A stretch of DNA of 64,000 nt from Niastella yeongjuensis. Its GTDB lineage: Bacteria; Bacteroidota; Bacteroidia; Chitinophagales; Chitinophagaceae. Made by a program: the position numbers and the translations under genes. This document shows, piece by piece, positions 43,786-53,057 of the stretch (its first letter is position 1; each line of letters starts with the position of its first letter). The notes beneath the pieces were generated by a model. That model worked only from the letters and a program-made list of their open reading frames with translations, was not told the origin of the DNA and did not search any database. The stretch is from NCBI RefSeq assembly GCF_900110245.1, contig NZ_FOCZ01000005.1:1-64000 (forward strand). Reading direction: 5' to 3'.

Positions 43786-46700
43786 TCATAATGAAAGGTT
43801 AAGGCCTGCAATGAATGCCCGGCTGCGTGGGTATGCTGCATAGTCTACTCCGGGTGTTACCGGTGTGGCGCGCCTGGTATTTACTTCGGGATCGTATCCT
43901 GAATAAGAGGTCAAGACTGCCAGGTTATTAACTGTTGCATAGATCCGTAACCGCGCAATTTTCGCCCGACTCATTATTTTGGCCGGCAGCGTATACCCCA
44001 CGGTAATGTTGTTGATCCTTAGAAAAGAACCGTCTTCCATGGCCCATGAAGTGGGATAAAATGCACCGGTACCTGTTAACGGGATCCACATAGAAGCATT
44101 CTTATTCAATTCCTCCAGCTGTTCGGGCGGTATACCTGTTACCACCTGCTGCCCTCCTACAGTTACCAGTTTTTGTACCACATTGCCGTCGTTATCTATC
44201 GTTTTCCACCGGTTCTGCATCATGGCCAGCATATTGGTGTTTCGGCCATAGGCATTGGTGAATTCAACTTTATTGGCATTGAATATTTTGTTACCGTATA
44301 CAAAATTCACAAACACGCTCAGGTCAAAGTTCTTATAGGAAAGCTGTTGGTTAAATCCGCCCGTAAACCTGGGATTGGCATTTCCGATAATAGTGCGATC
44401 GTTGTCATCAACCATGTTATCGCCGGTAACGTCTTTCAATTTCATCCACCCGGGTTGTGGTATTCCTACTGTTTTTGTATCATCCACCACACCGCTTTTC
44501 AAAGTGTATTGCCCGGTTGATTTGTCGTAATCAAAATCACTTACTTTATAAAAACCATCGGAAACATATCCATACATGGCACCTACGGGCTGCCCTACCT
44601 GAACTATATAATCTGCCGGCTGTCCGCTAACACCGAACCCTGAGTTCTGCAGGTAATACGATTGCCGGTTTGAAAGCTTTTCAATCCTATTGCGGTTAAA
44701 TGAGATATTGAATCCTGAAGTCCAGCTAAAATTTTTATTCCTGACCAGCACGGCATTCAGTTGCAATTCTATCCCCTTGTTGGAGGTAGCGCCTACATTT
44801 TGCAGTTGGGTGGTATAGCCAGAAACAGTTGAAATAGGCACATTGATCAAAAGATCGTTGGTGGTATTGCGGTACAGGTCTGCTGTCAATTGCAGGCGGC
44901 TTTTAAACAGCGCAATGTCAATACCAATATTCCTCGAAGTGGTGGTTTCCCATTTCAGGTTTTTGTTGGCAAGATCCTGGGAGGCATACCCCGGCGATAC
45001 CTGGTCGTTCAGGCCGTATTGTGCGCTGGTGGTAAAAGAAGTAAGGTATAAATAGTCACCAATACGGTTATTACCTACCTGGCCGTAGCTCACGCGCAGT
45101 TTCAGGTCCGATATCAGGGGTACCAGTGCATCCATAAATTTCTCCTGCGATATTCTCCATGCTATGGCGCCCGATGGGAAATACCCCCATCGCCTGTCGG
45201 CAGCGAATTTGGATGACCCGTCGGCCCGGGCGCTGAATGTAAACATGTATTTATCCCGGAACGCATAGTTCAACTGTGTGAAGAAAGATACCAGCTTACT
45301 TTCCACATTGCTGGTTTGGGGATACAGCGGCGTGGTGGCGCCCAGGTTAAGCTGTCCCAATGCTTTTTCAGCACTTATGCCCAGTGGATAATAGCGCAGC
45401 TGGTTGTTGTTATTCTTAACATTCACATTATAAAATTCATTGCCCAGCAGCACATTGATCACATGTTTCTCTTTGCGGAATGCATTTGAAAATGTAAATA
45501 CGTTGCTGTTATTGAAGATCGTACGGTTGGCAGTGATTACGCCCACCATAGGAAGGCCCGCTCCCTGGTACCTCGAGATGGAAGTAAGTGTATCGTCAAA
45601 AGAATTTCTTTCCAGGTTATTGTTGTCTATTCCGGCAGTGGCTTTGAACGAAAGATATTTATTGAATGTATAATTCACGTATCCGCCGATATTGATGCCT
45701 TTTGTATAAGCCCGCCTGTATTGCGCATTGTTCAACAACACGGGATTGATGATACCGAGTCCATTACCCTGGTTGCTGGCATCGTAATAGGCAGGATCAT
45801 AATCGTCGGCAGGTTCGCCGTCCATATTGAACGGCCGGTATTTTACGCTGTGCCGTAATGAATTGTAGGTAGAGACGCCTTCATCGGATGAACCGGCGCC
45901 TTTCGCTACCTGGTTGATATAGCGTACGGTCAACCCTGTTTTAAATTTATCATTGGCAGTGTGATCGTATTTAAAACTAACCAGTTTTCTGTTCAGGGCA
46001 GAGTTGATCATAATGCCGTCTTCATCATTACTGGTAAGACTGAGGTTGAACTGGTTATACCGGTCTCCACCGCTAATGCTTACATTATGGGTTTGCATAA
46101 ATGCCTGGTGGCCAAACGTGTTCTTTTGCCAGTCTTCCGCCGGTATATCCTTATACTTTTGCAGGTCGTTGCCATATATATCGGCAAAGCTGGCGCTGTC
46201 TGCCGAAATGCCCCGGCTTCTTTCATACTGGTATAAAACGAAGTTGTAGGGATCCATCACATCCAGTTCGTGAGGCAGTTTTCTAACACCGGCCAGTCCG
46301 TTATAGGTGATGGTTGTTTTTGAATTCCGGCCGCCTTTGGTAGTTATGATGACTACGCCATTAGCGCCTCTTGCGCCATAAACAGCGGTGGCAGAAGCGT
46401 CTTTCAACACATCGATCGTTTCAATGTCCTGGGGTGATATCACAGACAGCGCATCTTCTACCTGTATGCCATCAACAATATATAAGGGCGAGTTATCCTG
46501 TGTAATAGAACCGCCGCCGCGTATTTTTATGGTAAAGTCTGAACCCGGCCTGCCTTCGGAGCTGGTGATCTGCACCCCTGCCAACCTGCCCGTCAATGCC
46601 TCCGCTGCAGAGTTCACGGGTATGTCTTTCAGTTGCTTTGCATTGATCGAAGATACAGCCCCGGTAAGGTCTTTTCTTCGCACGGCGTTATATCCTATCA

Positions 46701-47052
46701 CCACGATGTCATCCATATTTTTTGTGCTGCTCGTCAGCACCACATTCAATGTTGTTCTGCCATTAACGGCTTCCTCCCTTGAAAGAAAACCCACATAAGA
46801 AAAAACCAGGCGGCTTGTGGCTGTTGGCGCCTGTATGGTATAATGGCCATCGTTGTCAGTAATAACTGTTGTTCTTTGTCCCTTCACGTTGATCGTGACA
46901 CCGGCCAATGGCAGCCGGGAATCGGATGTAGTGACCGTTCCCGATATGGTGAGCGCCGTTGATTGTGCAGCAATCTGCAACGGCCCGATCGCTGTTACGA
47001 TCAGTAAGTAAAATCCAAGGGAACAATTACGGAATATGTTACGGCACCTCAT
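43786..47052 (-). CDS. SusC/RagA TonB-dependent receptor (no STN domain)
   Basis: The 1088-aa protein has a signal peptide, a carboxypeptidase-regulatory-like domain (about 36-110, ISGTVTTSDSRLPLAGVTIN), the TonB plug start VVIGYNAVRRKDLTGAVSSI, and the SusC signature YGARGANGVVIITTKGG (about 225-241). A beta-barrel with a C-terminal aromatic strand follows. Without an STN domain it should not signal through FecR; control is more likely through the LacI-type operator 140 bp upstream. It overlaps or nearly touches susD. Confidence 0.95.
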   Translation of the reverse strand: MRCRNIFRNCSLGFYLLIVTAIGPLQIAAQSTALTISGTVTTSDSRLPLAGVTINVKGQRTTVITDNDGHYTIQAPTATSRLVFSYVGFLSREEAVNGRTTLNVVLTSSTKNMDDIVVIGYNAVRRKDLTGAVSSINAKQLKDIPVNSAAEALTGRLAGVQITSSEGRPGSDFTIKIRGGGSITQDNSPLYIVDGIQVEDALSVISPQDIETIDVLKDASATAVYGARGANGVVIITTKGGRNSKTTITYNGLAGVRKLPHELDVMDPYNFVLYQYERSRGISADSASFADIYGNDLQKYKDIPAEDWQKNTFGHQAFMQTHNVSISGGDRYNQFNLSLTSNDEDGIMINSALNRKLVSFKYDHTANDKFKTGLTVRYINQVAKGAGSSDEGVSTYNSLRHSVKYRPFNMDGEPADDYDPAYYDASNQGNGLGIINPVLLNNAQYRRAYTKGINIGGYVNYTFNKYLSFKATAGIDNNNLERNSFDDTLTSISRYQGAGLPMVGVITANRTIFNNSNVFTFSNAFRKEKHVINVLLGNEFYNVNVKNNNNQLRYYPLGISAEKALGQLNLGATTPLYPQTSNVESKLVSFFTQLNYAFRDKYMFTFSARADGSSKFAADRRWGYFPSGAIAWRISQEKFMDALVPLISDLKLRVSYGQVGNNRIGDYLYLTSFTTSAQYGLNDQVSPGYASQDLANKNLKWETTTSRNIGIDIALFKSRLQLTADLYRNTTNDLLINVPISTVSGYTTQLQNVGATSNKGIELQLNAVLVRNKNFSWTSGFNISFNRNRIEKLSNRQSYYLQNSGFGVSGQPADYIVQVGQPVGAMYGYVSDGFYKVSDFDYDKSTGQYTLKSGVVDDTKTVGIPQPGWMKLKDVTGDNMVDDNDRTIIGNANPRFTGGFNQQLSYKNFDLSVFVNFVYGNKIFNANKVEFTNAYGRNTNMLAMMQNRWKTIDNDGNVVQKLVTVGGQQVVTGIPPEQLEELNKNASMWIPLTGTGAFYPTSWAMEDGSFLRINNITVGYTLPAKIMSRAKIARLRIYATVNNLAVLTSYSGYDPEVNTRRATPVTPGVDYAAYPRSRAFIAGLNLSL

Positions 47053-47190
47053 AGCAATCGTTTAAATTTTGTGATTTGGAAAAAGAAGAAGGGACAAGCG
47101 TTTTCAGGCGATAAGGCGAGTGAATGTTATGACAATTCTACAATTATAGTTTCTTAAAAACATTTTATATCCCATATTTATCTACGTAAC

Positions 47191-47204
47191 CGTTCTCGAT
47201 AACG
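47191..47204. promoter_or_regulatory. LacI-type operator, susC / acetylesterase intergenic region
   Basis: CGTTCTCGATAACG is palindromic around TCGA (CGTT-N-TCGA-N-AACG). The same form occurs at 51613-51626. It sits between divergent susC and the SGNH hydrolase gene, 139 and 101 nt from their starts. The adjacent CGTTCTC is repeated (CGTTCTC-GATAA-CGTTCTC). Confidence 0.6.
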
Positions 47205-47304
47205 TTCTCATTGATAGTACGGCAAAAAAAGGCAGCTTCCTGAGCTGTTCCAGACAAAAAAATGTAAACTTGAAAAATAATTTTACTCCACAAAATAGGT
47301 TGCC

Positions 47305-48066
47305 ATGAAAAAATCGCTGTTGTTATTACTGTTTGGTATTGCTCTCCTTTCCTTTACAAAGCATCGTAAGAAGGTAAACATCTTTTCCATTGGTGATTCC
47401 ACGATGTGCGACTTCAGTGAAAAGTATTTATCACAATTTGGCGGACCTGATTACCCCATTCGTGGATGGATGCAGATGGCTCCTCAATTTTTTACCGGTG
47501 ACGTTGCCATTCATAATGCAGCGCAAAGCGGCAGAAGCACCAAAAGCTTTCGTGATGAAGGCTGGTGGAAGAAAGTGATCGACAGCGTTCAGCCCGATGA
47601 TTATGTTTTTATCATGTTTGGCGCCAATGATCAAAAACCCGATTCTGCCCGCCATACCGACCCCGCCACTACCTATCGGCAGAACCTGATGAATTACGTC
47701 AATGAAACAAGGGCCAAAGGAGCCCACCCCATATTGTTTACCTCTATCGTAAGAAGGATCTTTGATAAAAACGGTAAGCTCACAGATACATTCGGCGATT
47801 ATATCGATACGGTACGCGCGGTTGCAAAGGAGATGAATGTTCCACTGGTGGATCTGTACAAAAAAACCTGGGACCTGGTGCAAAGCTATGGGCCTGAGGA
47901 TTCGAAAAAGTTGTTTCTATATATACAACCAGGACTGTTCACCAAACTGCCCGATGGAAAGAAAGACAATACACACTTAAACATGGAAGGCGCCACCAAA
48001 GTGGCTGAACTGGCTGTACAAGGCATTAAAGAATTGGAGCTGCCGCTGGCCCGCTATATAAAGTAA
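47305..48066 (+). CDS. SGNH/GDSL esterase, rhamnogalacturonan acetylesterase family
   Basis: The 253-aa protein has a signal peptide (MKKSLLLLLFGIALLSFTK). Block I is NIFSIGDSTMCDFS with the nucleophile serine, followed by GRSTKSF, the GAND block (VFIMFGANDQKPDS) and the terminal DNTHLN block with the Asp-x-x-His pair. This order is typical of rhamnogalacturonan acetylesterases, which remove O-acetyl groups from plant or other glycans. The gene is divergent from susC across a putative operator and has its own terminator. Confidence 0.9.
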   Translation: MKKSLLLLLFGIALLSFTKHRKKVNIFSIGDSTMCDFSEKYLSQFGGPDYPIRGWMQMAPQFFTGDVAIHNAAQSGRSTKSFRDEGWWKKVIDSVQPDDYVFIMFGANDQKPDSARHTDPATTYRQNLMNYVNETRAKGAHPILFTSIVRRIFDKNGKLTDTFGDYIDTVRAVAKEMNVPLVDLYKKTWDLVQSYGPEDSKKLFLYIQPGLFTKLPDGKKDNTHLNMEGATKVAELAVQGIKELELPLARYIK

Positions 48067-48111
48067 GCAATGGAAATTTTTAAACCCACCCCTACCCCTC
48101 CCAGGAGGATT

Positions 48112-48143
48112 AAAAAAACGGGTCTTATTGACCCGGTTTTTTT
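48112..48143. terminator. Bidirectional terminator overlapping a stop codon
   Basis: AAAAAAACGGGTC and GACCCGGTTTTTTT pair across a TTATT loop. The TAA stop of the minus-strand glycosidase lies in the loop, and its last codons (KKPGQ) form one arm. The element serves both the esterase (plus) and the glycosidase (minus). Confidence 0.85.
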
Positions 48144-49384
48144 ATTAAGATCATACCTGAGGCGGGGTCGAGGGTAATTCCTTTTTCGAATGTGCTTCCT
48201 GAGAGCGTTTGCCAGGCGCCAGCTGGTAAAGCTACCTGCGCTTTTTCGGTTGAAGAAGGATTCACGAGTACCAGTCCCTTTTCATACAGGCGCATCCAGG
48301 CGCCATTACCGGCAGAGCGGGCTTCCTCCAGCGGCTGGCCAGGATCGAGATCCATTTCAGCCCGGTAAAAAAATCCTTTGTAGGATGAGGTTGGATGATA
48401 ACTGACCATTGCCAGCAGGCTCTGCGGACCACGGCAAAGCAGGTAATTGGCCAGCACCCATGTTGTTTGTTCTTTTGAAGCAGTTTCGGGGGAACCATTC
48501 AATTGGTTGATGGTCACATAAAGCTTGTAAGGTAACACTCTTTTCAAAAAATGAAACTTTTTCAGCCAGTCGCCACCGGTAACATTAATACCACGGTGGG
48601 TGAATCCGGTTTCATCGAGCCACATATCAACGGCATCTACAGCTTTTTGTATTACTTCAGATGAAGCAGACTTAAAGGTAATATTGCCTACCAGTGTTAC
48701 GCCTGCTGCATGCAGGCGGACTTTTACATACCGGAGCCAGTCGATGGCGTTGTTATAATAAGCCTCGTCATTTTTTTTGCCAGTATATAATTGCTGCCAT
48801 TGTCCATTCAGAAAGTGTCCCACACCTTTGGGCCCATTACTCAGGTCTATGTTATCCAGCGCAATCATGCGATAACCCTGCTGCACGGCAGGCATTATAA
48901 ATTCATTAAAATAGTATTCCCGCACCTCGGGGTTGGTTATATCCAGCGGCGTTAAACCGCCATAATCGTAAATAAACCCATAGGCAGGTGTAACCCGGTC
49001 TTCTTTATAGATGATCCAATCGGGATGCTGTTGCTGGTACCAGGTGATTGTTCGTGTTTTATCGGGATTTCGAAAAGCAGGAAAGTAACGGCTTGCCACA
49101 ACGCCAGTGGGCAGGGTGGGCGATTTTGCGCCCCAAACAAAATACACTTTGGCGGCATGTTGGGTATATACCTGTCTGTCGGTTATTCCGCTTTCAAATA
49201 CCTGCGCCAGGGCTATGCCAGTAAGGGGTACAGCTGGCAAAAGCGTGCCTGGTATACTATCTGTCTGCAGTGGCGCCTGGTAATAAACGGCGGCACCCCG
49301 ACAGGAATGTCGGGGCACCGGATAGTTTACTGCAACTGACACAAGAAGCATCAGGCAACTACTGATATGCACATGCGGCCTCAT
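48125..49384 (-). CDS. Putative glycoside hydrolase, GHL15-like
   Basis: The 419-aa protein has an N-terminal signal (ISSCLMLLVSVAVNYP). A TIM-barrel-like domain follows, with VYFVWGAKSPTLPTGVVASR, WIIYKEDRV, YGGLTPLDITNPEVREYYFN, YRMIALDNIDLSNGPKG and VDMWLDETGFTH. These segments resemble the hypothetical glycosyl hydrolase family 15 (PF14885); the assignment is by pattern and should be confirmed. Residues about 22-31 (VPRHSCRGAA) are encoded by a CCCCGACA hairpin that looks inserted. The start overlaps the nagB stop by ATGA, so nagB and this gene are coupled. Confidence 0.6.
   Translation of the reverse strand: MRPHVHISSCLMLLVSVAVNYPVPRHSCRGAAVYYQAPLQTDSIPGTLLPAVPLTGIALAQVFESGITDRQVYTQHAAKVYFVWGAKSPTLPTGVVASRYFPAFRNPDKTRTITWYQQQHPDWIIYKEDRVTPAYGFIYDYGGLTPLDITNPEVREYYFNEFIMPAVQQGYRMIALDNIDLSNGPKGVGHFLNGQWQQLYTGKKNDEAYYNNAIDWLRYVKVRLHAAGVTLVGNITFKSASSEVIQKAVDAVDMWLDETGFTHRGINVTGGDWLKKFHFLKRVLPYKLYVTINQLNGSPETASKEQTTWVLANYLLCRGPQSLLAMVSYHPTSSYKGFFYRAEMDLDPGQPLEEARSAGNGAWMRLYEKGLVLVNPSSTEKAQVALPAGAWQTLSGSTFEKGITLDPASGMILIKKPGQ
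49291..49320. repeat. REP-like palindrome inside the glycosidase 5' end
   Basis: CCCCGACA-GGAA-TGTCGGGG is an 8-bp perfect stem, extended with mismatches to 13 bp. It lies in frame between the signal sequence and the mature part. Palindromes of this form are found dispersed in some Bacteroidota genomes; here it adds ten residues to a secreted protein. Confidence 0.55.
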
Positions 49385-50142
49385 ACGGTATACTGTTTAT
49401 GCAAGTCGCCGGTAAGCAAAGCGGCTGACGCATCATCCAAATAGAATGAGCAGTCGGAATGCAATTGCAGGATACTTGCCGGAAAAATATTGCTTACCTC
49501 ATTTTCAAGGCTATTCTTTACAGCTTCTGCCTTCCGGCTATCGGGTACAGAGCAAATAATATGCTTCGATTTCATGATCTGTTTAACCGACATGCTGATC
49601 GCCTGCGCAGGAACATCATTCACCGAAGGGAACCATCCTTCTGCAAATTGCTGGTGGCGGCATTTTTCTTCCAGGTCAACAATGATATACGGCTCTTCTG
49701 TAACAAAATTGGCCGGCGGATCATTAAAAGCCAGGTGGCCGTTTTCTCCAATACCTACCAGAGCAACATCGATGGGACAGGCACTGATGGCTTCGTTCAA
49801 TCGTTTACATTCCTGCAGCGGATCGCCTTCGCCATTGATCAGCCAGCTTGTTTTCAACGGGGTCACCTGATCGAGAAATCTTTCTTTCAGGTATTTTCTG
49901 AAGCTGGCGGGCGCAGTTACAGGCAGCCCGATGTATTCATCGAGGTGGAACATGACTACCCTGCCCCAGTCGATATCTTTTTCAGCAATAAGTTGCTTCA
50001 GCGTTTCAAACTGGCTGGTGCCGGTAGCCAAAATAATATTGGCCTGATCTTTTTCGGCAATAGCCTTACGGATAAGGGCAGCAGCGGCCCTTCCCGCAGC
50101 CTGGCCCAATTCCTGCGGGTTAGTTGATTGTATAATTTTCAT
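49381..50142 (-). CDS. nagB: Glucosamine-6-phosphate deaminase
   Basis: The 253-aa protein has the NagB/6PGL motifs LATGTSQFETLKQL, VVMFHLDEYIGLP and IGENGHLAFNDPPANF. The enzyme converts GlcN-6-P to fructose-6-P and ammonia, feeding glycolysis. The gene lies downstream of the GH109-like gene and upstream of, and overlapping, the GHL15-like gene on the minus strand. It works with NagA (53058). Confidence 0.93.
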   Translation of the reverse strand: MKIIQSTNPQELGQAAGRAAAALIRKAIAEKDQANIILATGTSQFETLKQLIAEKDIDWGRVVMFHLDEYIGLPVTAPASFRKYLKERFLDQVTPLKTSWLINGEGDPLQECKRLNEAISACPIDVALVGIGENGHLAFNDPPANFVTEEPYIIVDLEEKCRHQQFAEGWFPSVNDVPAQAISMSVKQIMKSKHIICSVPDSRKAEAVKNSLENEVSNIFPASILQLHSDCSFYLDDASAALLTGDLHKQYTV

Positions 50143-50167
50143 TTGATTATTTTTAAAAAACTGGTGA

Positions 50168-51532
50168 TCAGTAATCGCTGTTGTAACCGAAGGTATCTAT
50201 ACCCGTCATCCACTTTCCGTTTGAAAAGTCGGGAAACTCAACCGGGTAGCCCCCCTTCTCGATAGATAATTCAGACAAGGGCACAACCGCACTTAGTGAA
50301 GCGGATTCATATACATCTATCGGAACCCGAACGCCTCTTTTGATAGATTCAATGAAAGCATTCTGCACAAAGTAATCCATACCGCCGTGCCCACGTCCGG
50401 ATTTAGCGGCTTCTGTGCCATGCTTTTTATACAGTTCATGATCGTATTGTTTCAGGTATTCATCTGCCTGTTCCCATTCGTGTAGTTTCGGACTTTTGCC
50501 ATCAATGTAAATGCCGTTATTGATGTCCATCCAAAGGCCTTTGGTGCCCTGTACCCGGAAACCGCATGAATAGGGTCTTGGCAAACTGGTATCATGCGAC
50601 AGTACAATGCTTTCGCCATTATTGGTTTTAATAATGGTGGTAACCACATCACCCAGGTTGAAATTGATCTTCCCAACAGGCAGGTCTTTGCCGCCATTAT
50701 CTACAACATATTCATGCAGGCCTCTTGATTTCGAGGCAAAGGAGGAAAGTGTTACAAACCGGTTGCCAAACTGGTTATTTACCATTTTAGAGATGGGGCC
50801 GATACCGTGCGTGGGATACAGGTCGCCATTGCGTTTAATAGAATGCTCTGTTCGCCAACGTGCTCTTGAATAGGCTTCTTTACCATACAGCAGACCGCCG
50901 CCATCCGGTTGTTTGCCATTGTTGAATCTGGCAGCGCGCAGATCGTGCTGATATCCTCCTTCCAAATGCACCAGTTCACCAAATGCACCCTGCCGCACCA
51001 TGTTCAGGATGGCCATGATATCGCGGCGGTAGCATACATTTTCAAGCATCATGTATTGCATGCCGGTTTTTTCACTGGTTTTTACTACGTCCCAATGGTC
51101 CTGCAGGGTAATACCCATGATCACTTCACAAGCCACGTGTTTTCCGGCATTCATGGCATCGATGGCCATGGGCGCATGCCATTCCCAGGGAGTAGCAATG
51201 AATACGGCGTCGATGTCTTTTCTTGCCAGCAGATCGCGGTAAGCATATTCCCCTTTACTGTATACCTGGGGTGCTGGTTTATTGAGTTTTTTACATAATG
51301 CCAGTGCCTTGTTCACCATATCCTCATCTATATCGCAAATGGCGGGCACTTCCACATCGTCGCGTAACAGCAACAGGTTCAGGTGCAGTTCACCCCGCTG
51401 TCCTACGCCTATTACACCCAACCGCAATTTTTCTTTTATCATACCGGCCTTTACACCTGGCATTAAAAACATACCGGCAGAGGTCAATGCAACGGATTTG
51501 ATGAAGTGTCTTCTTTCAATTGGCTTGCTCAT
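50168..51532 (-). CDS. Gfo/Idh/MocA-fold protein, GH109-like (NAD-dependent alpha-N-acetylgalactosaminidase candidate)
   Basis: The 454-aa protein has a twin-arginine leader (ERRHFIKSVALTSAGMFLMP). The Rossmann motif LRLGVIGVGQRGELHLNLLL is followed by WEWHAPMAIDAMNAGKHVA and the segment WRTEHSIKRNGDLYPTHGIG, which resembles GH109 enzymes that use NAD+ to cleave alpha-GalNAc. The C-terminal GRGHGGMDYFVQNAFIES also fits. It starts the minus-strand run GH109-nagB-GHL15 and is divergent from the MFS permease across a LacI-type operator. Confidence 0.8.
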   Translation of the reverse strand: MSKPIERRHFIKSVALTSAGMFLMPGVKAGMIKEKLRLGVIGVGQRGELHLNLLLLRDDVEVPAICDIDEDMVNKALALCKKLNKPAPQVYSKGEYAYRDLLARKDIDAVFIATPWEWHAPMAIDAMNAGKHVACEVIMGITLQDHWDVVKTSEKTGMQYMMLENVCYRRDIMAILNMVRQGAFGELVHLEGGYQHDLRAARFNNGKQPDGGGLLYGKEAYSRARWRTEHSIKRNGDLYPTHGIGPISKMVNNQFGNRFVTLSSFASKSRGLHEYVVDNGGKDLPVGKINFNLGDVVTTIIKTNNGESIVLSHDTSLPRPYSCGFRVQGTKGLWMDINNGIYIDGKSPKLHEWEQADEYLKQYDHELYKKHGTEAAKSGRGHGGMDYFVQNAFIESIKRGVRVPIDVYESASLSAVVPLSELSIEKGGYPVEFPDFSNGKWMTGIDTFGYNSDY

Positions 51533-51612
51533 ATGGGGGGTGTTGATTACAAATCAAATGTATAGACTATGCAGTACGATTTTCATTTTTCCGGCAAATA
51601 AAACAGCGAGAG

Positions 51613-51626
51613 CGTTTTCGATAACG
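51613..51626. promoter_or_regulatory. LacI-type operator, GH109 / permease intergenic region
   Basis: CGTTTTCGATAACG is the same palindrome type as at 47191-47204 (CGTT-N-TCGA-N-AACG with one arm change). It lies 81 nt from the GH109-like start and 89 nt from the permease start. Confidence 0.65.
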
Positions 51627-51714
51627 TTATCATACATTTAATGCCCCCGAAAAAGGATCGTCATTTTAATTATCGATATTTTGCAAGCTACCTGGTCATA
51701 AATCACGATTCCGC

Positions 51715-53040
51715 ATGCCAAAAAACAATACAATAACTGCCGTTGCCGCCCTCACCAAAAGCCAAACCTTTGTTTCGCTGCTTATCATTGGGGTGTTGTT
51801 CTTTATATTCGGCTTTGTTACATGGGTTAATTCTATTTTAATCCCTTATTTCAAGATCGCCTGTGAGTTGTCTAATTTTCAATCGTACCTGGTAGCTTTT
51901 GCCTTTTACATCTCCTACTTCATTATGTCGGTGCCATCTTCCTTTCTGTTAAAAAAGATGGGCTTTAAAAAAGGAATGATGGCCGGCTTCTGGATCATGG
52001 CTGCTGGCGCCTTTATTTTCATTCCGGCAGCATTAACAAGAGCGTATGAAGTGTTTTTGCTGGGGCTTTTTTCTATAGGCATCGGTCTTGCCATATTACA
52101 AACGGCGGCCAATCCTTACATTACCATCCTGGGTGCTCCGGAAAGAGCTGCCCAGCGCATCAGCATGATGGGTATTTGTAACAAAGGAGCCGGCATCATT
52201 GCGCCGTTGCTTTTTGCCGCGGTGGTATTAAAGTCAACTGACAGCCATCTGTTCAAACAACTACCGCTTATGCAAGAGGCCGAAAGGGAAGCCGCATTGA
52301 CCGAACTGATCAGAAGAGTGATACTACCGTATACGGTAGTAGGAATAATTTTATTGGGACTGGGACTGGTGGTACGGTTCTCACCATTGCCTGAGATCGA
52401 TACCGAGCATGAAAACGATGCAGTGGCCATCGCTAATTCCGACAAAACCAGTATATTTCAATTCCCGCACCTGATACTGGGCGCTTTTGCCATTTTTTTA
52501 CATGTGGGCACCCAGATCATTGCCATAGATACCATCATTGGCTATGCCAATTCCATGCACATTCATTTGTTGGAAGCCAAGGCATTTCCATCCTATACGT
52601 TGTTCGCTACTATTTGCGGTTATATTTTGGGCATTATTGTCATCCCCCGCTATATCACCCAGCTCAATGCACTGCGGTTTTGTACTTTATTGGGCATTCT
52701 TTTTACGATACTGATCGTTTTTTTTAAAGGAGAGACCACCTTCCTGGGACATACAACAGATATTTCCATCTGGTTTGTGGTATTGCTTGGCCTGGCCAAT
52801 TCACTGATCTGGGCGGGCATCTGGCCGCTGGCACTGGATGGGTTGGGCAGGTTTACGAAACTGGGTGCCTCTGTGATGATCATGGGATTGTGCGGTAATG
52901 CGGTGCTGCCGCTGGTGTATGGTTATTTTGCCGATCTGTATTCGTTGCGATCAGCTTATTGGGTGTTATTGCCCTGCTATTTATATCTTGTATTTTACGC
53001 TTTTAAAGGTTACCAGGTGCGCAAATGGACACTTACTTAA
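51715..53040 (+). CDS. Sugar MFS transporter (FucP/NagP-like)
   Basis: The 441-aa protein has about 12 membrane segments (FVSLLIIGVLFFIFGFVTWV to VLLPCYLYLVFYAFKG). The motif LQTAANPYITILGAPERAAQ and the WVNSILIPYFK segment match the FucP/GluP sugar-proton symporter family. Its position next to NagA, 17 nt downstream, suggests uptake of GlcNAc or a GlcNAc-containing sugar. It is preceded by a LacI-type operator. Confidence 0.9.
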   Translation: MPKNNTITAVAALTKSQTFVSLLIIGVLFFIFGFVTWVNSILIPYFKIACELSNFQSYLVAFAFYISYFIMSVPSSFLLKKMGFKKGMMAGFWIMAAGAFIFIPAALTRAYEVFLLGLFSIGIGLAILQTAANPYITILGAPERAAQRISMMGICNKGAGIIAPLLFAAVVLKSTDSHLFKQLPLMQEAEREAALTELIRRVILPYTVVGIILLGLGLVVRFSPLPEIDTEHENDAVAIANSDKTSIFQFPHLILGAFAIFLHVGTQIIAIDTIIGYANSMHIHLLEAKAFPSYTLFATICGYILGIIVIPRYITQLNALRFCTLLGILFTILIVFFKGETTFLGHTTDISIWFVVLLGLANSLIWAGIWPLALDGLGRFTKLGASVMIMGLCGNAVLPLVYGYFADLYSLRSAYWVLLPCYLYLVFYAFKGYQVRKWTLT

Positions 53041-53057
53041 TTTAAACAGTTTTTATC

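Noticed and set aside
49459-50127. 222-aa plus-strand ORF opposite nagB
   Set aside because: It is antisense to a clear NagB protein and has no start signals or family match.
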